47,781 nt of DNA from CAZWKX01 sp964614095 (GTDB lineage Bacteria > Actinomycetota > Acidimicrobiia > Spongiisociales > UBA11373): contig CAZTJO010000015.1 of the NCBI GenBank assembly GCA_964614095.1, positions 1 through 47,781 on the forward strand, written 5' to 3'. Of the stretch, positions 8,506 to 17,960 are shown in pieces (within the stretch, counting starts at the first letter, position 1; every line of letters begins with the position of its first letter). The position numbers were made by a program, and so were the translations under genes. Below the pieces are notes generated by a model. The model had not been told where the DNA came from. It ran no database searches and was given only the letters and a program-made list of their open reading frames with translations.

Positions 8506-9753
8506 GTGCCGCCCGACGACATCGATCTGTTCTTCCGGCCGGATCCTGGCGAGCGCCAGGAGCGGCAAAGAGACCTGAGCCGACTGCTCGAGCCGGAGCA
8601 GGCGGCGTTGATTCGTGCTGTCCCCTTGATCATCTCGGCGGTTCTCGCGGTGGCGACGGTGCTCGGGATGGTATTGCTCCGGCCCACCGGCGAGGAGCGG
8701 CCCGATCTGTCTGCCATCGGGGTAAATCCGGCGGTCTACGGCGCCGTCGTGGAGACGGTCGAGGTCGCACCGTGCACCGGCACCACCGAGGAGGACGGCA
8801 TCCCGTGCGCCTTTGTCGGCTTTCGGCTCGAGCAAGGCCCCGATGCGGGAGAGGTCGTCACCCTCGGTGTAACGGTGGCTGAGACTTCTCCCCGTTTTGC
8901 CGTGGGTGAACACGTGGTGCTGGACTACCGGCCCGATGCCGAGCCGGCGTTTCGCTACAACTACTACGATCGGCAGCGGCGGCCGATTCTGGTGGCCGTC
9001 GCCCTCCTGTTTGCCATCGTTGTGGTTGTTCTGGGGCGGCTGCGCGGTGCCGCGGCACTCCTCGGTTTGGTCGTCACCGTGGTCATCCTCCTGCAGTTTG
9101 TGGTACCGGCGATACTCGATGGCCGTCCTCCCGTGCTGGTTGCGATCGTGGGGGCGGCCGCCGTTTCGTATGTCGGGCTCTACCTGGCCCACGGATTCAA
9201 CAGAATGGCCACGGTGGCACTGCTGGGCACTCTGGCCGCCCTGGCGCTGACGACGCTGCTGTCTTGGGTAGCGCTGGGCATTGCCCAGCTCAGCGGTTTT
9301 GCCAGCGATGAGTCATACATCCTCACGCTGGTGGGCCGCATCGATATCTCAGGGTTGATACTGGCCGGGGTGGTGCTCGGCACGGTGGGCGCGGTGGATG
9401 ACGTCACCATCACCCAGGCATCTGCGGTGTGGGAGCTGCAGCGGGCCCGGCCGGGCATGTCTCATCTCGATCTTTTCCGTGCCGGCCTGCGGGTGGGCCG
9501 GGATCATGTGGCCTCGATGGTCAATACCCTGTTGCTGGCCTACGCCGGCGCCTCGATGCCGCTGCTCATCTTCTTTGTTCTCTCCAATCAATCACTGGGC
9601 ACCGTCATGAACTCGGAGGTGGTGGCCACCGAGGTGCTGCGCACACTGATCGGCAGCATTGGAGTTGTCGCAGCCGTGCCTCTCACCACCTGGCTGGCAG
9701 CGGCGACTGCCACCAATGTTCCAGGCAGCAAAGCGGAGGCCGCTGCCATCTGA
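8506..9753 (+). CDS. YibE/F-family multipass membrane protein
   Basis: About 415 residues with an N-terminal cytoplasmic stretch, one hydrophobic helix (LIISAVLAVATVLGMVLL), an extracytoplasmic domain of about 110 residues with two Cys (APCTGTTEEDGIPC), then about seven membrane helices. The C-terminal half carries the YibE/F signature around VGRIDISGLILAGVVLGTVGAVDDVTITQ. The biochemical role of the family is not established, though members are predicted transporters. Two GTG starts are possible, 8485 and 8506. I chose 8506 because a TACGGT hexamer lies between them, which would place 8485 upstream of transcription start. Confidence 0.82.
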   Translation: MPPDDIDLFFRPDPGERQERQRDLSRLLEPEQAALIRAVPLIISAVLAVATVLGMVLLRPTGEERPDLSAIGVNPAVYGAVVETVEVAPCTGTTEEDGIPCAFVGFRLEQGPDAGEVVTLGVTVAETSPRFAVGEHVVLDYRPDAEPAFRYNYYDRQRRPILVAVALLFAIVVVVLGRLRGAAALLGLVVTVVILLQFVVPAILDGRPPVLVAIVGAAAVSYVGLYLAHGFNRMATVALLGTLAALALTTLLSWVALGIAQLSGFASDESYILTLVGRIDISGLILAGVVLGTVGAVDDVTITQASAVWELQRARPGMSHLDLFRAGLRVGRDHVASMVNTLLLAYAGASMPLLIFFVLSNQSLGTVMNSEVVATEVLRTLIGSIGVVAAVPLTTWLAAATATNVPGSKAEAAAI

Positions 9754-9901
9754 GGCTCATTCCTTGGATGTGCTGCGCTTGAACCACAAGAGATAGAGGC
9801 GCGTCGCGCTTGCCGAGTTGCGCCAGAAAGCGCCGACGACCCGGCGATCTCCAGATGGGGCCGGAATACCATTGGCGGCACGTCGAGGGAGGAGCCGGGC
9901 C

Positions 9902-11359
<1,458 letters not shown>

Positions 11360-11443
11360 GCCTGGTTGGTGCTGCGTCGGTGACGGCGCCGGAGACGCTT
11401 GCTTGCCTGCACGCCCCACAAGACCTGGAGGGGAGGGTCTGCC

Positions 11444-11716
11444 ATGAGGAGGACGTTTCAGCTGGTGGTGGTGACCTAAGGCGCCGCTCTGGCGAGTCTG
11501 GAGGGAACAACGATCTCCTACGAGATCTGGGACCAGTTCCCCTGTCTCCGCCGAGGGTGCGGCTACCTCTCCGAGGTGCTCACAGCCGCAGGTATCGAAC
11601 ACGAGCTGGCCACGTTCGAGGAGCTCCATGACGACAAGGTGGGCGAACGTATCGGGGAATACATGCTGCCCTTCTTTTCTACGATTTTCTCCGAGGGAGC
11701 AGAGAGCCCTCTGTAG
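11444..11716 (+). pseudogene. Small secreted protein gene with TAA at codon 12
   Basis: A 90-codon frame starts at ATG 11444 after a strong GGAGGGGAGGG site. It reads MRRTFQLVVVT, then TAA (11477-11479), then continues in the same frame with GAALASLEGTT and a convincing globular stretch (SYEIWDQFPCLRRGCG..., EVLTAAGIEHELATFEELHDDKVGERIGEY) to TAG at 11714. Without the stop, the start would look like a signal sequence (MRR, hydrophobic core, ALAS). Codon choice after the stop is coding-like, so this is a recent nonsense mutation, an error, or a readthrough site. The C-x4-C pattern and GIEHEL stretch faintly recall thioredoxin-fold proteins, but I do not recognise the family. It lies upstream of msrB. 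Confidence 0.6.
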
Positions 11717-11732
11717 CCGGACAACCTCAAAC

Positions 11733-11751
11733 CCTCAACTCTGGGTTGAGG
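11733..11751. repeat. Small inverted repeat before msrB
   Basis: cctcaac (11733-11739) and gttgagg (11745-11751) form a perfect 7-bp hairpin with a 5-nt loop, just after the small damaged gene and about 100 nt before msrB. It could be a weak terminator. Confidence 0.35.
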
Positions 11752-11848
11752 ACGACCTTCGAGGCCCCATTGAGTGCCACCGAGGCGGACCTGGACCTCG
11801 GATTGAGGTCTCGCCGGGGTAGGGTTCCGGCAGCCGGGAGAGGAGAAG

Positions 11849-12250
11849 ATGAACGACGACCTGCCCCGCACCGATGAGGAGTGGCGGGCCCGCCTCGACG
11901 CCGGGCAGTACGAGGTGCTGCGCTGCTCCGCCACCGAGGCTCCCTTCAGCGGCGCCTACTGGGACACCAAGGACCAAGGCACCTACCGGTGTGCTGGCTG
12001 TGGCGCCGAGCTGTTCCGCTCGGAAGCCAAGTACGACTCGGGCACGGGATGGCCGTCTTTTTTTGAGGCCGTCGACCCCGAGCGGGTCACCACCCGTCCC
12101 GACCACTCGTTGGGCCGGGTACGCACCGAGGCTCTCTGCGCTCGCTGCGGAGGCCACTTGGGACACCTCTTCGACGACGGTCCGGAGCCCACGGGCCTGC
12201 GATATTGTATGAACTCGGCGGCGCTGGATCTCAAGAAGGACGAGGCCTGA
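11849..12250 (+). CDS. msrB: Peptide-methionine (R)-S-oxide reductase MsrB
   Basis: A 133-residue repair enzyme that reduces methionine-R-sulfoxide in oxidised proteins. The structural zinc site is complete: C48/C51 in CAGC and C97/C100 in CARC. The catalytic Cys is C120 in RYCMNSAAL, and the family segments AYWDTKDQGTYRC, YDSGTGWPSFF and HLGHLF are intact. No signal peptide, so cytoplasmic. ATG 11849 follows a gagaggag site, and a TAGGGT hexamer lies about 23 nt upstream. It sits between two damaged genes that also look thioredoxin-related. Confidence 0.96.
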   Translation: MNDDLPRTDEEWRARLDAGQYEVLRCSATEAPFSGAYWDTKDQGTYRCAGCGAELFRSEAKYDSGTGWPSFFEAVDPERVTTRPDHSLGRVRTEALCARCGGHLGHLFDDGPEPTGLRYCMNSAALDLKKDEA

Positions 12251-12251
12251 C

Positions 12252-12622
12252 TCAGCCGGCCGATCCGGTCTGGAGAATGGCGTCGATCCGGCGGTCAGCG
12301 TCGCCACGGTTGAACCGCCCATGGTTTTGCCCACGATGATGCCGTCGGCATCGATGAGGTAGGTCTCGGGCTGGCCAGAGACGCCGAGTTCGATGGATGC
12401 TGGCGAGACCACGTCGACGACGTACAGGCAGCTCTCGCCCCAGGCGTGGCGATCGAGGTAGTCGATGGCTGCCTCTTCATTGCTGCCGTAGACCGTGAGC
12501 AGAGTCGCCGACACCAGGGCGATCCACAGCCCGGTCACCCCCAGGGGGGCGATCACCCTCTCGCTGCGGGGCAGGGAGCCGACGTGTCGACGCTCACCGT
12601 GTGCCACCTCCCGATCGGCCAA
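12252..12622 (-). pseudogene. TlpA/DsbE-like thiol-disulfide protein remnant
   Basis: A minus-strand frame begins with a cytoplasmic N-terminus and a membrane anchor (LGVTGLWIALVSATLLTV). It then jumps directly to the C-terminal half of a membrane-anchored thioredoxin (GSNEEAAIDYLDRHAW, LGVSGQPETYLIDADGIIVG). The central segment of about 80-100 residues with the WCxxC active site is missing. Near 12300-12315 the frame breaks: the natural ending continues in another frame as GDADRRIDAILQTGSAG with a TGA at 12252-12254. Both lesions point to a dead gene. The original product would have been a CcmG/TlpA-type reductant for cytochrome maturation or similar. Start TTG 12622 is approximate. Confidence 0.7.
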
Positions 12623-12684
12623 TGCAGAGAACGGGTCCTGGGTGCCGACACGCTAGCGCGCCGCGTGGGCGTGTCTCCGGCCGT

Positions 12685-14193
12685 TCAGGGGTGGGCCGTG
12701 CTGTTGGCTCTGCGCCGGCGCAGCCAGAAGGCTACGGCGATGGCGACCAGGGCTACCGCCACTGAGAACAGGAAGGTCTCGGCCAGCGCGTCGGCGGTGA
12801 GCTGGGCCCGGGCCTGGTCCATGGCTTGCTGGTAGCCGGGATCGCCTATTGGGGGCAAGTCGACGGTGCGCCGGGCCATGTCGAAACGGTGCAGGGCCCA
12901 GGCGGTGAGCCCGGAGAGACCGACGGCCAGGCCCATGAGGCGGGCCAGGATCACCAGGCCGCCGGCGACGCCGCGCCGGTCGGCGGGCACCGCGTCCACG
13001 GCGGCGGCGTTGGTGGGGGCGGCGATCAGGCCGAAGCCGACGCCGAGAACGGCGAGGTTCCACACCATGTGCAGGAGCGCCACGTCTTCGTTCCAGGTGA
13101 GGCCCATGATCAGGAACCCGGCGGCGGTCACCACGAGTCCGGCGAGGACGACGGGGCGGTACCAGGTTCGTTCGGTCAGGCGTCCGCCGGCATAGGCGGC
13201 AAGGGCCATGGTCGCGGTGAGGGAGCAGAGCACCCAGCCGCTGAGAACGGCGGCGCGCTCCAGGTCGGTCTCCACCACCAGATTGACGAAGAGGGGTACG
13301 TCGACCATGGCGATGATGAGCACGGCGCCGACCAGGAAGTTGATCGCCAGGGAGGAGGCGAAATTGGGCCGGAGGAACAGCCGCAGGTCGATGACCGGGT
13401 CCGGGCTGCGCTGCTCGAAGAAGAGGAACAACACCAGGGCGGCTCCCGCCACCACAAAAAAGGGCAGTGTGGGTATCGAGCGCTCGCCGGTCAGCTCGGC
13501 AAGCTCACTAACCCCGGAGATCTCACCAGTGCTGACCAAGGCAATGTTGAGGGCGACGAGGGTGCCCGAAAGGGCTGCGGCGGCGGGCCAGTCGATACGC
13601 CGGCGTTCGGCGGGGCGATCGAGCCCCTGCAGGGCCCACCAGGTGGCGGTGATGCCGACCAACGCCAGGGGCACGTTGAGGTAGAACTGCCAGCGCCAAC
13701 TCAGGTAGCGGACCAGCATGGCGCCGAACAGCGGGCCCCACACCCAGCCAATGGTGTCGACGGCCCCGAGCACCCCGAGGGCTCCGGGACGGCGCTCCTC
13801 CTCGTAGACGTCGCCGATGACCGCCAGCGCCACCGGCACCATGGCCCCGCCGCCGATGGCGGTGAGCACCCGGCCGACGATGAACCAGCCGAGACTGCTG
13901 GTGAACGGAATCCACAGCGAGCCGGCGAGGAACAGCGCCAGCGCCCCTACAAACACCCGCCGCCGCCCCAGGACGTCGCTCAGGCGTCCCATAAAGGGCA
14001 TCACCGCCACGTAGGCGACCAGATAGGAGTTGACCAGCCAGGCCACCTGGTCGAAACCCTCGGGAACGGGGATGCCGAGGTCGCCGATGATCTGGCGCAG
14101 CATGGTCGATACGACGGTCAGGTCGTCGGCGGCGATGAACACTCCAAAGGCGACGACACCGAGAACGAGGCGAGGGGGGACCGGCCGCCTCAC
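12685..14193 (-). CDS. DHA2-type MFS exporter, partner of an LprG-like lipoprotein
   Basis: A 502-residue major-facilitator protein with about 14 hydrophobic helices, the DHA2/EmrB layout. Motif A is seen as GRLSDVLGRRRVFV (68-81), and motif C-like GAVDTIGWVWGPLFGAML follows. GTG 14193 stands one base after the stop of the lipoprotein gene upstream. The lipoprotein-then-pump order matches mycobacterial lprG-Rv1410c (P55), a pair that moves triacylglycerides and affects drug tolerance. By analogy it may export lipids to the outer layers of the cell envelope; the context supports this, but the substrate is inference. A TlpA-like pseudogene follows downstream. Confidence 0.88.
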   Translation of the reverse strand: MRRPVPPRLVLGVVAFGVFIAADDLTVVSTMLRQIIGDLGIPVPEGFDQVAWLVNSYLVAYVAVMPFMGRLSDVLGRRRVFVGALALFLAGSLWIPFTSSLGWFIVGRVLTAIGGGAMVPVALAVIGDVYEEERRPGALGVLGAVDTIGWVWGPLFGAMLVRYLSWRWQFYLNVPLALVGITATWWALQGLDRPAERRRIDWPAAAALSGTLVALNIALVSTGEISGVSELAELTGERSIPTLPFFVVAGAALVLFLFFEQRSPDPVIDLRLFLRPNFASSLAINFLVGAVLIIAMVDVPLFVNLVVETDLERAAVLSGWVLCSLTATMALAAYAGGRLTERTWYRPVVLAGLVVTAAGFLIMGLTWNEDVALLHMVWNLAVLGVGFGLIAAPTNAAAVDAVPADRRGVAGGLVILARLMGLAVGLSGLTAWALHRFDMARRTVDLPPIGDPGYQQAMDQARAQLTADALAETFLFSVAVALVAIAVAFWLRRRRANSTAHP

Positions 14194-14194
14194 G

Positions 14195-14878
14195 TCAGTC
14201 GGTGGGGGGCTCGATGGTGACCGGCTCGTTGAACTCGGAGAGCTCGATGGCCCAGTCGCTGACGCCGGCGTCGCCGGTGGTGGAGAACTCGAGGCGAACG
14301 ATGTGGCCGGTGGAGGCGCGAATCCAGAAACGCATGGGTACGTCCTCCTGGCCGGCGAACCCGGCGGTGAGAACGGCGATCCGGTCCCGTGCCACCGTTC
14401 CCGTCACTACCCACAGCAGCTCGTCTCCGCTTCCCTCGGTGCCCAGGACGGTGACGCTGCTCAGGTCCGTATCCAGGAGGGGCCGCCAGCCCACCTCGGC
14501 GTCGAAGATGAGAGCCGGGTTGAAGCCGGTTCCCGGGTTGAGCTCCTCCATGCGGCCGGTGAGGGGATTCTCGAGCCAGGTGCGCTCGCCCACAGAGATG
14601 GTCCCCAGCTCGACGGTCAGGTCGGCGGCCTTCAATCGCAGCATGGCCCAGGCCGAAGTGGGCGCCGCGTACTGCCCCACCGCCGATTCGAACTCGAGGC
14701 CGGAGACGGTGACCGGGGCCCCTTCGCTGCGCATTTCGAATCGTGCCGATTCCAGCGCGGTCATGGCGGCGGCGGCCTGGTCGATCGCCTCATCGGCCGT
14801 AGGAAGTGGAGCCTGCTCATCGTCGCCGCAGCCGGTGCCCAGGATGCACAGGGCGACGAGCAGAAGCCGGTAACGCAT
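14195..14878 (-). CDS. LppX/LprG-family lipoprotein
   Basis: A 227-residue secreted lipoprotein. The N-terminus (MRYRLLLVALCILGTGC) has a lipobox-like end, with Cys17 as the likely lipid anchor. The body follows the LppX_LprAFG pattern: helix AIDQAAAAMTALESARFEM, then beta strands (VTVSGLEFESAVGQY), and a late segment MRFWIRASTGHIVRLEF typical of the family's lipid-binding half-barrel. Relatives carry acylated lipids across the periplasm. It is directly followed by the MFS pump, separated by one base. ATG 14878 is preceded by TAGCCT at 10 nt, but no clear ribosome site. Confidence 0.82.
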   Translation of the reverse strand: MRYRLLLVALCILGTGCGDDEQAPLPTADEAIDQAAAAMTALESARFEMRSEGAPVTVSGLEFESAVGQYAAPTSAWAMLRLKAADLTVELGTISVGERTWLENPLTGRMEELNPGTGFNPALIFDAEVGWRPLLDTDLSSVTVLGTEGSGDELLWVVTGTVARDRIAVLTAGFAGQEDVPMRFWIRASTGHIVRLEFSTTGDAGVSDWAIELSEFNEPVTIEPPTD

Positions 14879-14930
14879 TGCGCGGAGCAGGCTACTGGTC
14901 TCGGAGCCGTGGAGGGGAGTTCTGTGCCGG

Positions 14931-15548
14931 CTAGGTCATTTTGACGATGACCGACCCGATGAGGTTGGCCGCTTCGTCGGCCCGGTCGGCGGCATTGCTC
15001 ACGTGGCGGTACACCTCGCGGCGCCGCAGCATCTCGATCACGTGGTGCACGTCCTCGGGCCCGGTGAACAGCTCCCCGACGGCCTGGCGGTAGGCCTTCT
15101 CCACCTGGTTCTCGCGATGTTTCACCCGACGGGCGTGATCGAGGGCAACCATGGGGTTGTCGTCGATGCGCTCCATGGCCTGACGCAGATCCTCACCGGC
15201 CCGCACCAGCCGGTCCACCATGGCAACCAGGTGCTCGTCGCTGTCGACCTCGAGCTCCTCCATCTCCTGCACCGTGCTGTAGGCATAGTCCAAGACATCG
15301 TCCAGGTAGAGGGAGAGATTCCAGATGTCCTCCCGATCGAAGGGAGTGACAAACGTTTTGTGGAGTTCGTCGACGAGGATGCGCCTCATTTCGTCGGCAT
15401 CGTGCTCGCAGCGGCGCACCTGCTCGCGGCCTTCTGGGTCCTGGTCGGTCACATAGCGAAGCAGCCCTTCGAGGCCCTGCTCCACGAGTTCGGCCTGCTC
15501 GCGCAGGAGAAGGATGAACCGGTTCTCCTTTTTGCGCCGGAAAGCCAA
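14931..15548 (-). CDS. DUF47 family protein (PhoU-like), partner of Pit
   Basis: About 205 residues, nearly all alpha-helical and charged, as in PhoU-related DUF47 proteins that accompany Pit phosphate transporters. The core opens AFRRKKENRFILLLREQAE, with CEHDADEMRRILVDELHKTFVTPFDREDI in the middle, the family's most conserved stretch. I chose TTG 15548 because AGGAGG lies 8 nt upstream and the family normally starts with M-x-F-R-x-K-K. A GTG at 15596 would add 16 residues overlapping the pit end. It probably modulates Pit, which is inferred from the pairing. Confidence 0.85.
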   Translation of the reverse strand: MAFRRKKENRFILLLREQAELVEQGLEGLLRYVTDQDPEGREQVRRCEHDADEMRRILVDELHKTFVTPFDREDIWNLSLYLDDVLDYAYSTVQEMEELEVDSDEHLVAMVDRLVRAGEDLRQAMERIDDNPMVALDHARRVKHRENQVEKAYRQAVGELFTGPEDVHHVIEMLRRREVYRHVSNAADRADEAANLIGSVIVKMT

Positions 15549-15588
15549 ATGACTCACCTCCTGGTCGATTGTCGCATGCCGGCGCCGC

Positions 15589-16584
15589 TCAGTCACCCAG
15601 CAGTGCCCGCAAGGGCAGGTAGCAGCCGGCGGCCAACAGTGCCGTTATGGGAACGGTGACAAGCCAGGCAACGGCGATCTCGCCGAATCGTCCCCAGCGC
15701 ACCATGCTCTTTCGCTCGGCGGCGCCGGCGCCGACGACGGCGGAGCTGGCCACATGGGTGGTGCTGACCGGGCCGCCCACGAGTGATGCCGCGATGATGA
15801 CGGCGGCGGAAGCTCCCTGTGCGGTGAGGCTGTGGATGGGCCGTACCCGGAAGAAGTCCCCGCCCACGGTACGGATGATCTTCCAGCCCCCGCTGGCTGT
15901 GCCCAATGAGATGGCGGCTGCGGTCACGAGAAGGGCCCACATGGGCACAACAAAGGAGCTCCGGTAGCCGAGGGTGACGAGACCGAGCGTGATGATCCCC
16001 AGGATCTTCTGGGCGTCGTTGCTGCCGTGGGAGAGGCTCAGAGCCGCGGCAGTGACGAACTGAAGCCGATTGAACATTCTGCTCACCTTGGGTCTGGCGC
16101 GGCGGGAGAGGAGCAGGATGAGGCGGAAGACGAGCCAGGCGAGCACAAAGCCGAGTATGGGGGAGGCGATCAGCGCGGCTCCGATCTTCACCAGCCCGGA
16201 AGCGTGGAGCTGATCCCAGCCGCCGAAGGCGACGGCGGCGCCGATGATCCCGCCGGCCAGGGCGTGTGAGGACGACGAGGGGATGCCGAGCCACCAGGTG
16301 GCGAGGTTCCAGGCGCACGCCGCCAGCAGGGCGGCGAGGACCACGCTTATGGTCACCACGTTCGGGTCGACGATCTCCTTGCCGATTGTGGTGGCGACGG
16401 CAACGCCAAAAAGCAGTGGGCCGGTGAAATTGCCTGCTGCGGAAAGCAGCAAGGCCGAGCGGGGGGTCATGGCCCCGGAGGCGATGATGGTGGCCACGAC
16501 GTTGGCGGCGTCGTGGAAGCCGTTGAGGAAAGCGAATCCAACGGCAAGCACCAGAAGCAGGGCGAGGAGCAGAGGGTCACTCAT
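15589..16584 (-). CDS. pit: Inorganic phosphate transporter, Pit family
   Basis: A 331-residue inner-membrane transporter with about ten hydrophobic helices. Both inverted-repeat signatures are present: GFHDAANVVATIIASGAMTP (residues 22-41) and LSHGSNDAQKILGIITLGL in the second half, each with the GxxDA core of Pit/PiT proteins. The IPSSSSHALAGG and GGPVSTTHVASSAVVG loops are also typical. Pit proteins take up metal-phosphate with protons at low affinity. The gene precedes the DUF47 gene; often the order is the reverse. A TAGCGT box 6 nt before ATG 16584 suggests a leaderless transcript. Confidence 0.93.
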   Translation of the reverse strand: MSDPLLLALLLVLAVGFAFLNGFHDAANVVATIIASGAMTPRSALLLSAAGNFTGPLLFGVAVATTIGKEIVDPNVVTISVVLAALLAACAWNLATWWLGIPSSSSHALAGGIIGAAVAFGGWDQLHASGLVKIGAALIASPILGFVLAWLVFRLILLLSRRARPKVSRMFNRLQFVTAAALSLSHGSNDAQKILGIITLGLVTLGYRSSFVVPMWALLVTAAAISLGTASGGWKIIRTVGGDFFRVRPIHSLTAQGASAAVIIAASLVGGPVSTTHVASSAVVGAGAAERKSMVRWGRFGEIAVAWLVTVPITALLAAGCYLPLRALLGD

Positions 16585-16590
16585 GGGCCC

Positions 16591-16596
16591 ACGCTA
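16591..16596 (-). promoter_or_regulatory. Candidate -10 box, leaderless start of pit
   Basis: TAGCGT lies 6 nt before ATG 16584 on the minus strand, with no ribosome site between. Confidence 0.45.
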
Positions 16597-16634
16597 AAGG
16601 GTAGCGATGGGAGCGCTGCTGTAGGGGGAATCGC

Positions 16635-17960
16635 CTAAGCCTTGGCAGCGGCGCCCATGGCGGCACCCAGCGCAACGATCTCGAGCTGCTCTCGGCCGCG
16701 TCCGGCGGCCTCAACGGCGCTGATGAGAGCCTGCCGGGGAAACAGGCCGAGGATTTCCAGTGCCGCAGCGGCGCCGGCAAGGGCCCGGTCCGCCTTCGAA
16801 AGGCGCGGCTTCTCCGGAGGCTCCAGGATGATCACCTTTGCCGGGGTAGGCACGGTGGCCGACCCGGGCAGTCTCAGCACGAGGGCGGGCGTTTTGAGTG
16901 ATTCCAGCAGCGGTGCCAGCTTCCCGGCTCCCTCTTGGCTGAGAAGCAGCACGGCATCGGGCTCGTCACCGGCCGGCACCACGGGCTGGGGAGACAGGCT
17001 GAGGGTGGTGACGCTGTGGCCGCTGCGAACGGTGACGGGATAGTCGTCGCTCTGGGCGGCGTAGAGCCCCGACATTATGGCGGCGGTGGCCAGGAGACGG
17101 CCGGCGCTGCGCACCCGCCCTCCGGCGGCACCGGCGAGCAGCAGGGTGAAAGGGCGGTCGAGGGAGGCGCGGTACGTCGGCGTGATGGGCTGTGGGGCCG
17201 AGGGCGGCGGGTTTGCGGCCGCGGCGGCGCGGTAGGCGGCGGCGTACTCGGGGATGTCGGGCCGGTGCTGGATCATTCCGGTGGCAAAACCGAGGGTGTC
17301 GAGGGTGGAGGCGATGGCGCGGCGCGAGAACTGGTTGCGCCGCACGAAATAGGCGGTGCAGAGTTCCCAGATGTCGAGCAGGGCGAAACCATCGCTGCCC
17401 ATCGCAGCGGCGATGCGGTCGGGAAGATCGTTGTCGAAGGAAGTCCCGCGCCAGACATACCCGGCCCCATTCACGGCAACGGTCCCGCAGATGTCCAGCG
17501 GCCGCTCGAGGTTGCCGAGGGGAGTACTGGCGGTGAAGGATCCGGTGGGGGTGGTGACCGAGTGCTGGCCGCCGGTCATGCCGAAATTGAGGTTGTTCAT
17601 CACCAGTAGTGTGATCCCGATGTTGCGCCGGGCCGCGTTGATCAGGTGGGCGCCGCCGATGCCGGCGCCCCCGTCTCCCATGATCACGATCACGTCGAGA
17701 TCGGGCCGGACCAGCTTCATGCCGGTGGCGTAGGTGATGCTGCGCCCGTGGAGCCCGTGGAAGGCGCTGGTGGCGAAGTACTCGTCGGAAAGACCGCTGC
17801 AGCCGATGTCGCTGACGATCACGACCGATGCCGGGTCGGCGCGGCGCCGCACCAGGGCCTCATTGAGCGCATCCAGGATGGCGGAGTGGCCGCAGCCGGG
17901 GCAGAAGGGGTAGGGGCGCTCATTGCGGTACGAGCTGAGCGGAGTGACGACGGTGGTCAC
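16635..17960 (-). CDS. korB: 2-oxoacid:ferredoxin oxidoreductase beta subunit fused to a gamma domain
   Basis: A 441-residue protein. Residues 1-250 are KorB: CPGC (C20, C23), IGCSG (C54) and a late Cys (C201) for a [4Fe-4S] cluster, and a thiamine-diphosphate motif GDGGAGIGG (95-103) followed by MNNLNFGMTGGQHS. Residues about 265-435 look like the separate gamma subunit of this enzyme family (FTLLLAGAAGGRVRSAGRLLA, DDYPVTVRSGHSV). With KorA it would oxidise 2-oxoglutarate or another 2-oxoacid to an acyl-CoA, reducing ferredoxin. In Mycobacterium the gamma domain is fused to the alpha subunit instead. The gamma glycine loop GAAGGR departs from the usual G-x-G-G-Q-G. Start GTG 17960 overlaps the korA stop (GTGA). 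Confidence 0.85.
   Translation of the reverse strand: MTTVVTPLSSYRNERPYPFCPGCGHSAILDALNEALVRRRADPASVVIVSDIGCSGLSDEYFATSAFHGLHGRSITYATGMKLVRPDLDVIVIMGDGGAGIGGAHLINAARRNIGITLLVMNNLNFGMTGGQHSVTTPTGSFTASTPLGNLERPLDICGTVAVNGAGYVWRGTSFDNDLPDRIAAAMGSDGFALLDIWELCTAYFVRRNQFSRRAIASTLDTLGFATGMIQHRPDIPEYAAAYRAAAAANPPPSAPQPITPTYRASLDRPFTLLLAGAAGGRVRSAGRLLATAAIMSGLYAAQSDDYPVTVRSGHSVTTLSLSPQPVVPAGDEPDAVLLLSQEGAGKLAPLLESLKTPALVLRLPGSATVPTPAKVIILEPPEKPRLSKADRALAGAAAALEILGLFPRQALISAVEAAGRGREQLEIVALGAAMGAAAKA

Noticed and set aside
7918..9192. 424-residue minus-strand frame
   Set aside because: It runs across both the Rrf2 and the YibE/F genes and has only low-complexity antisense composition.
12826..14220. 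464-residue plus-strand frame over the MFS pump
   Set aside because: Shadow of the minus-strand MFS gene: rich in Gly, His, Gln and Glu as expected from antisense of hydrophobic codons.
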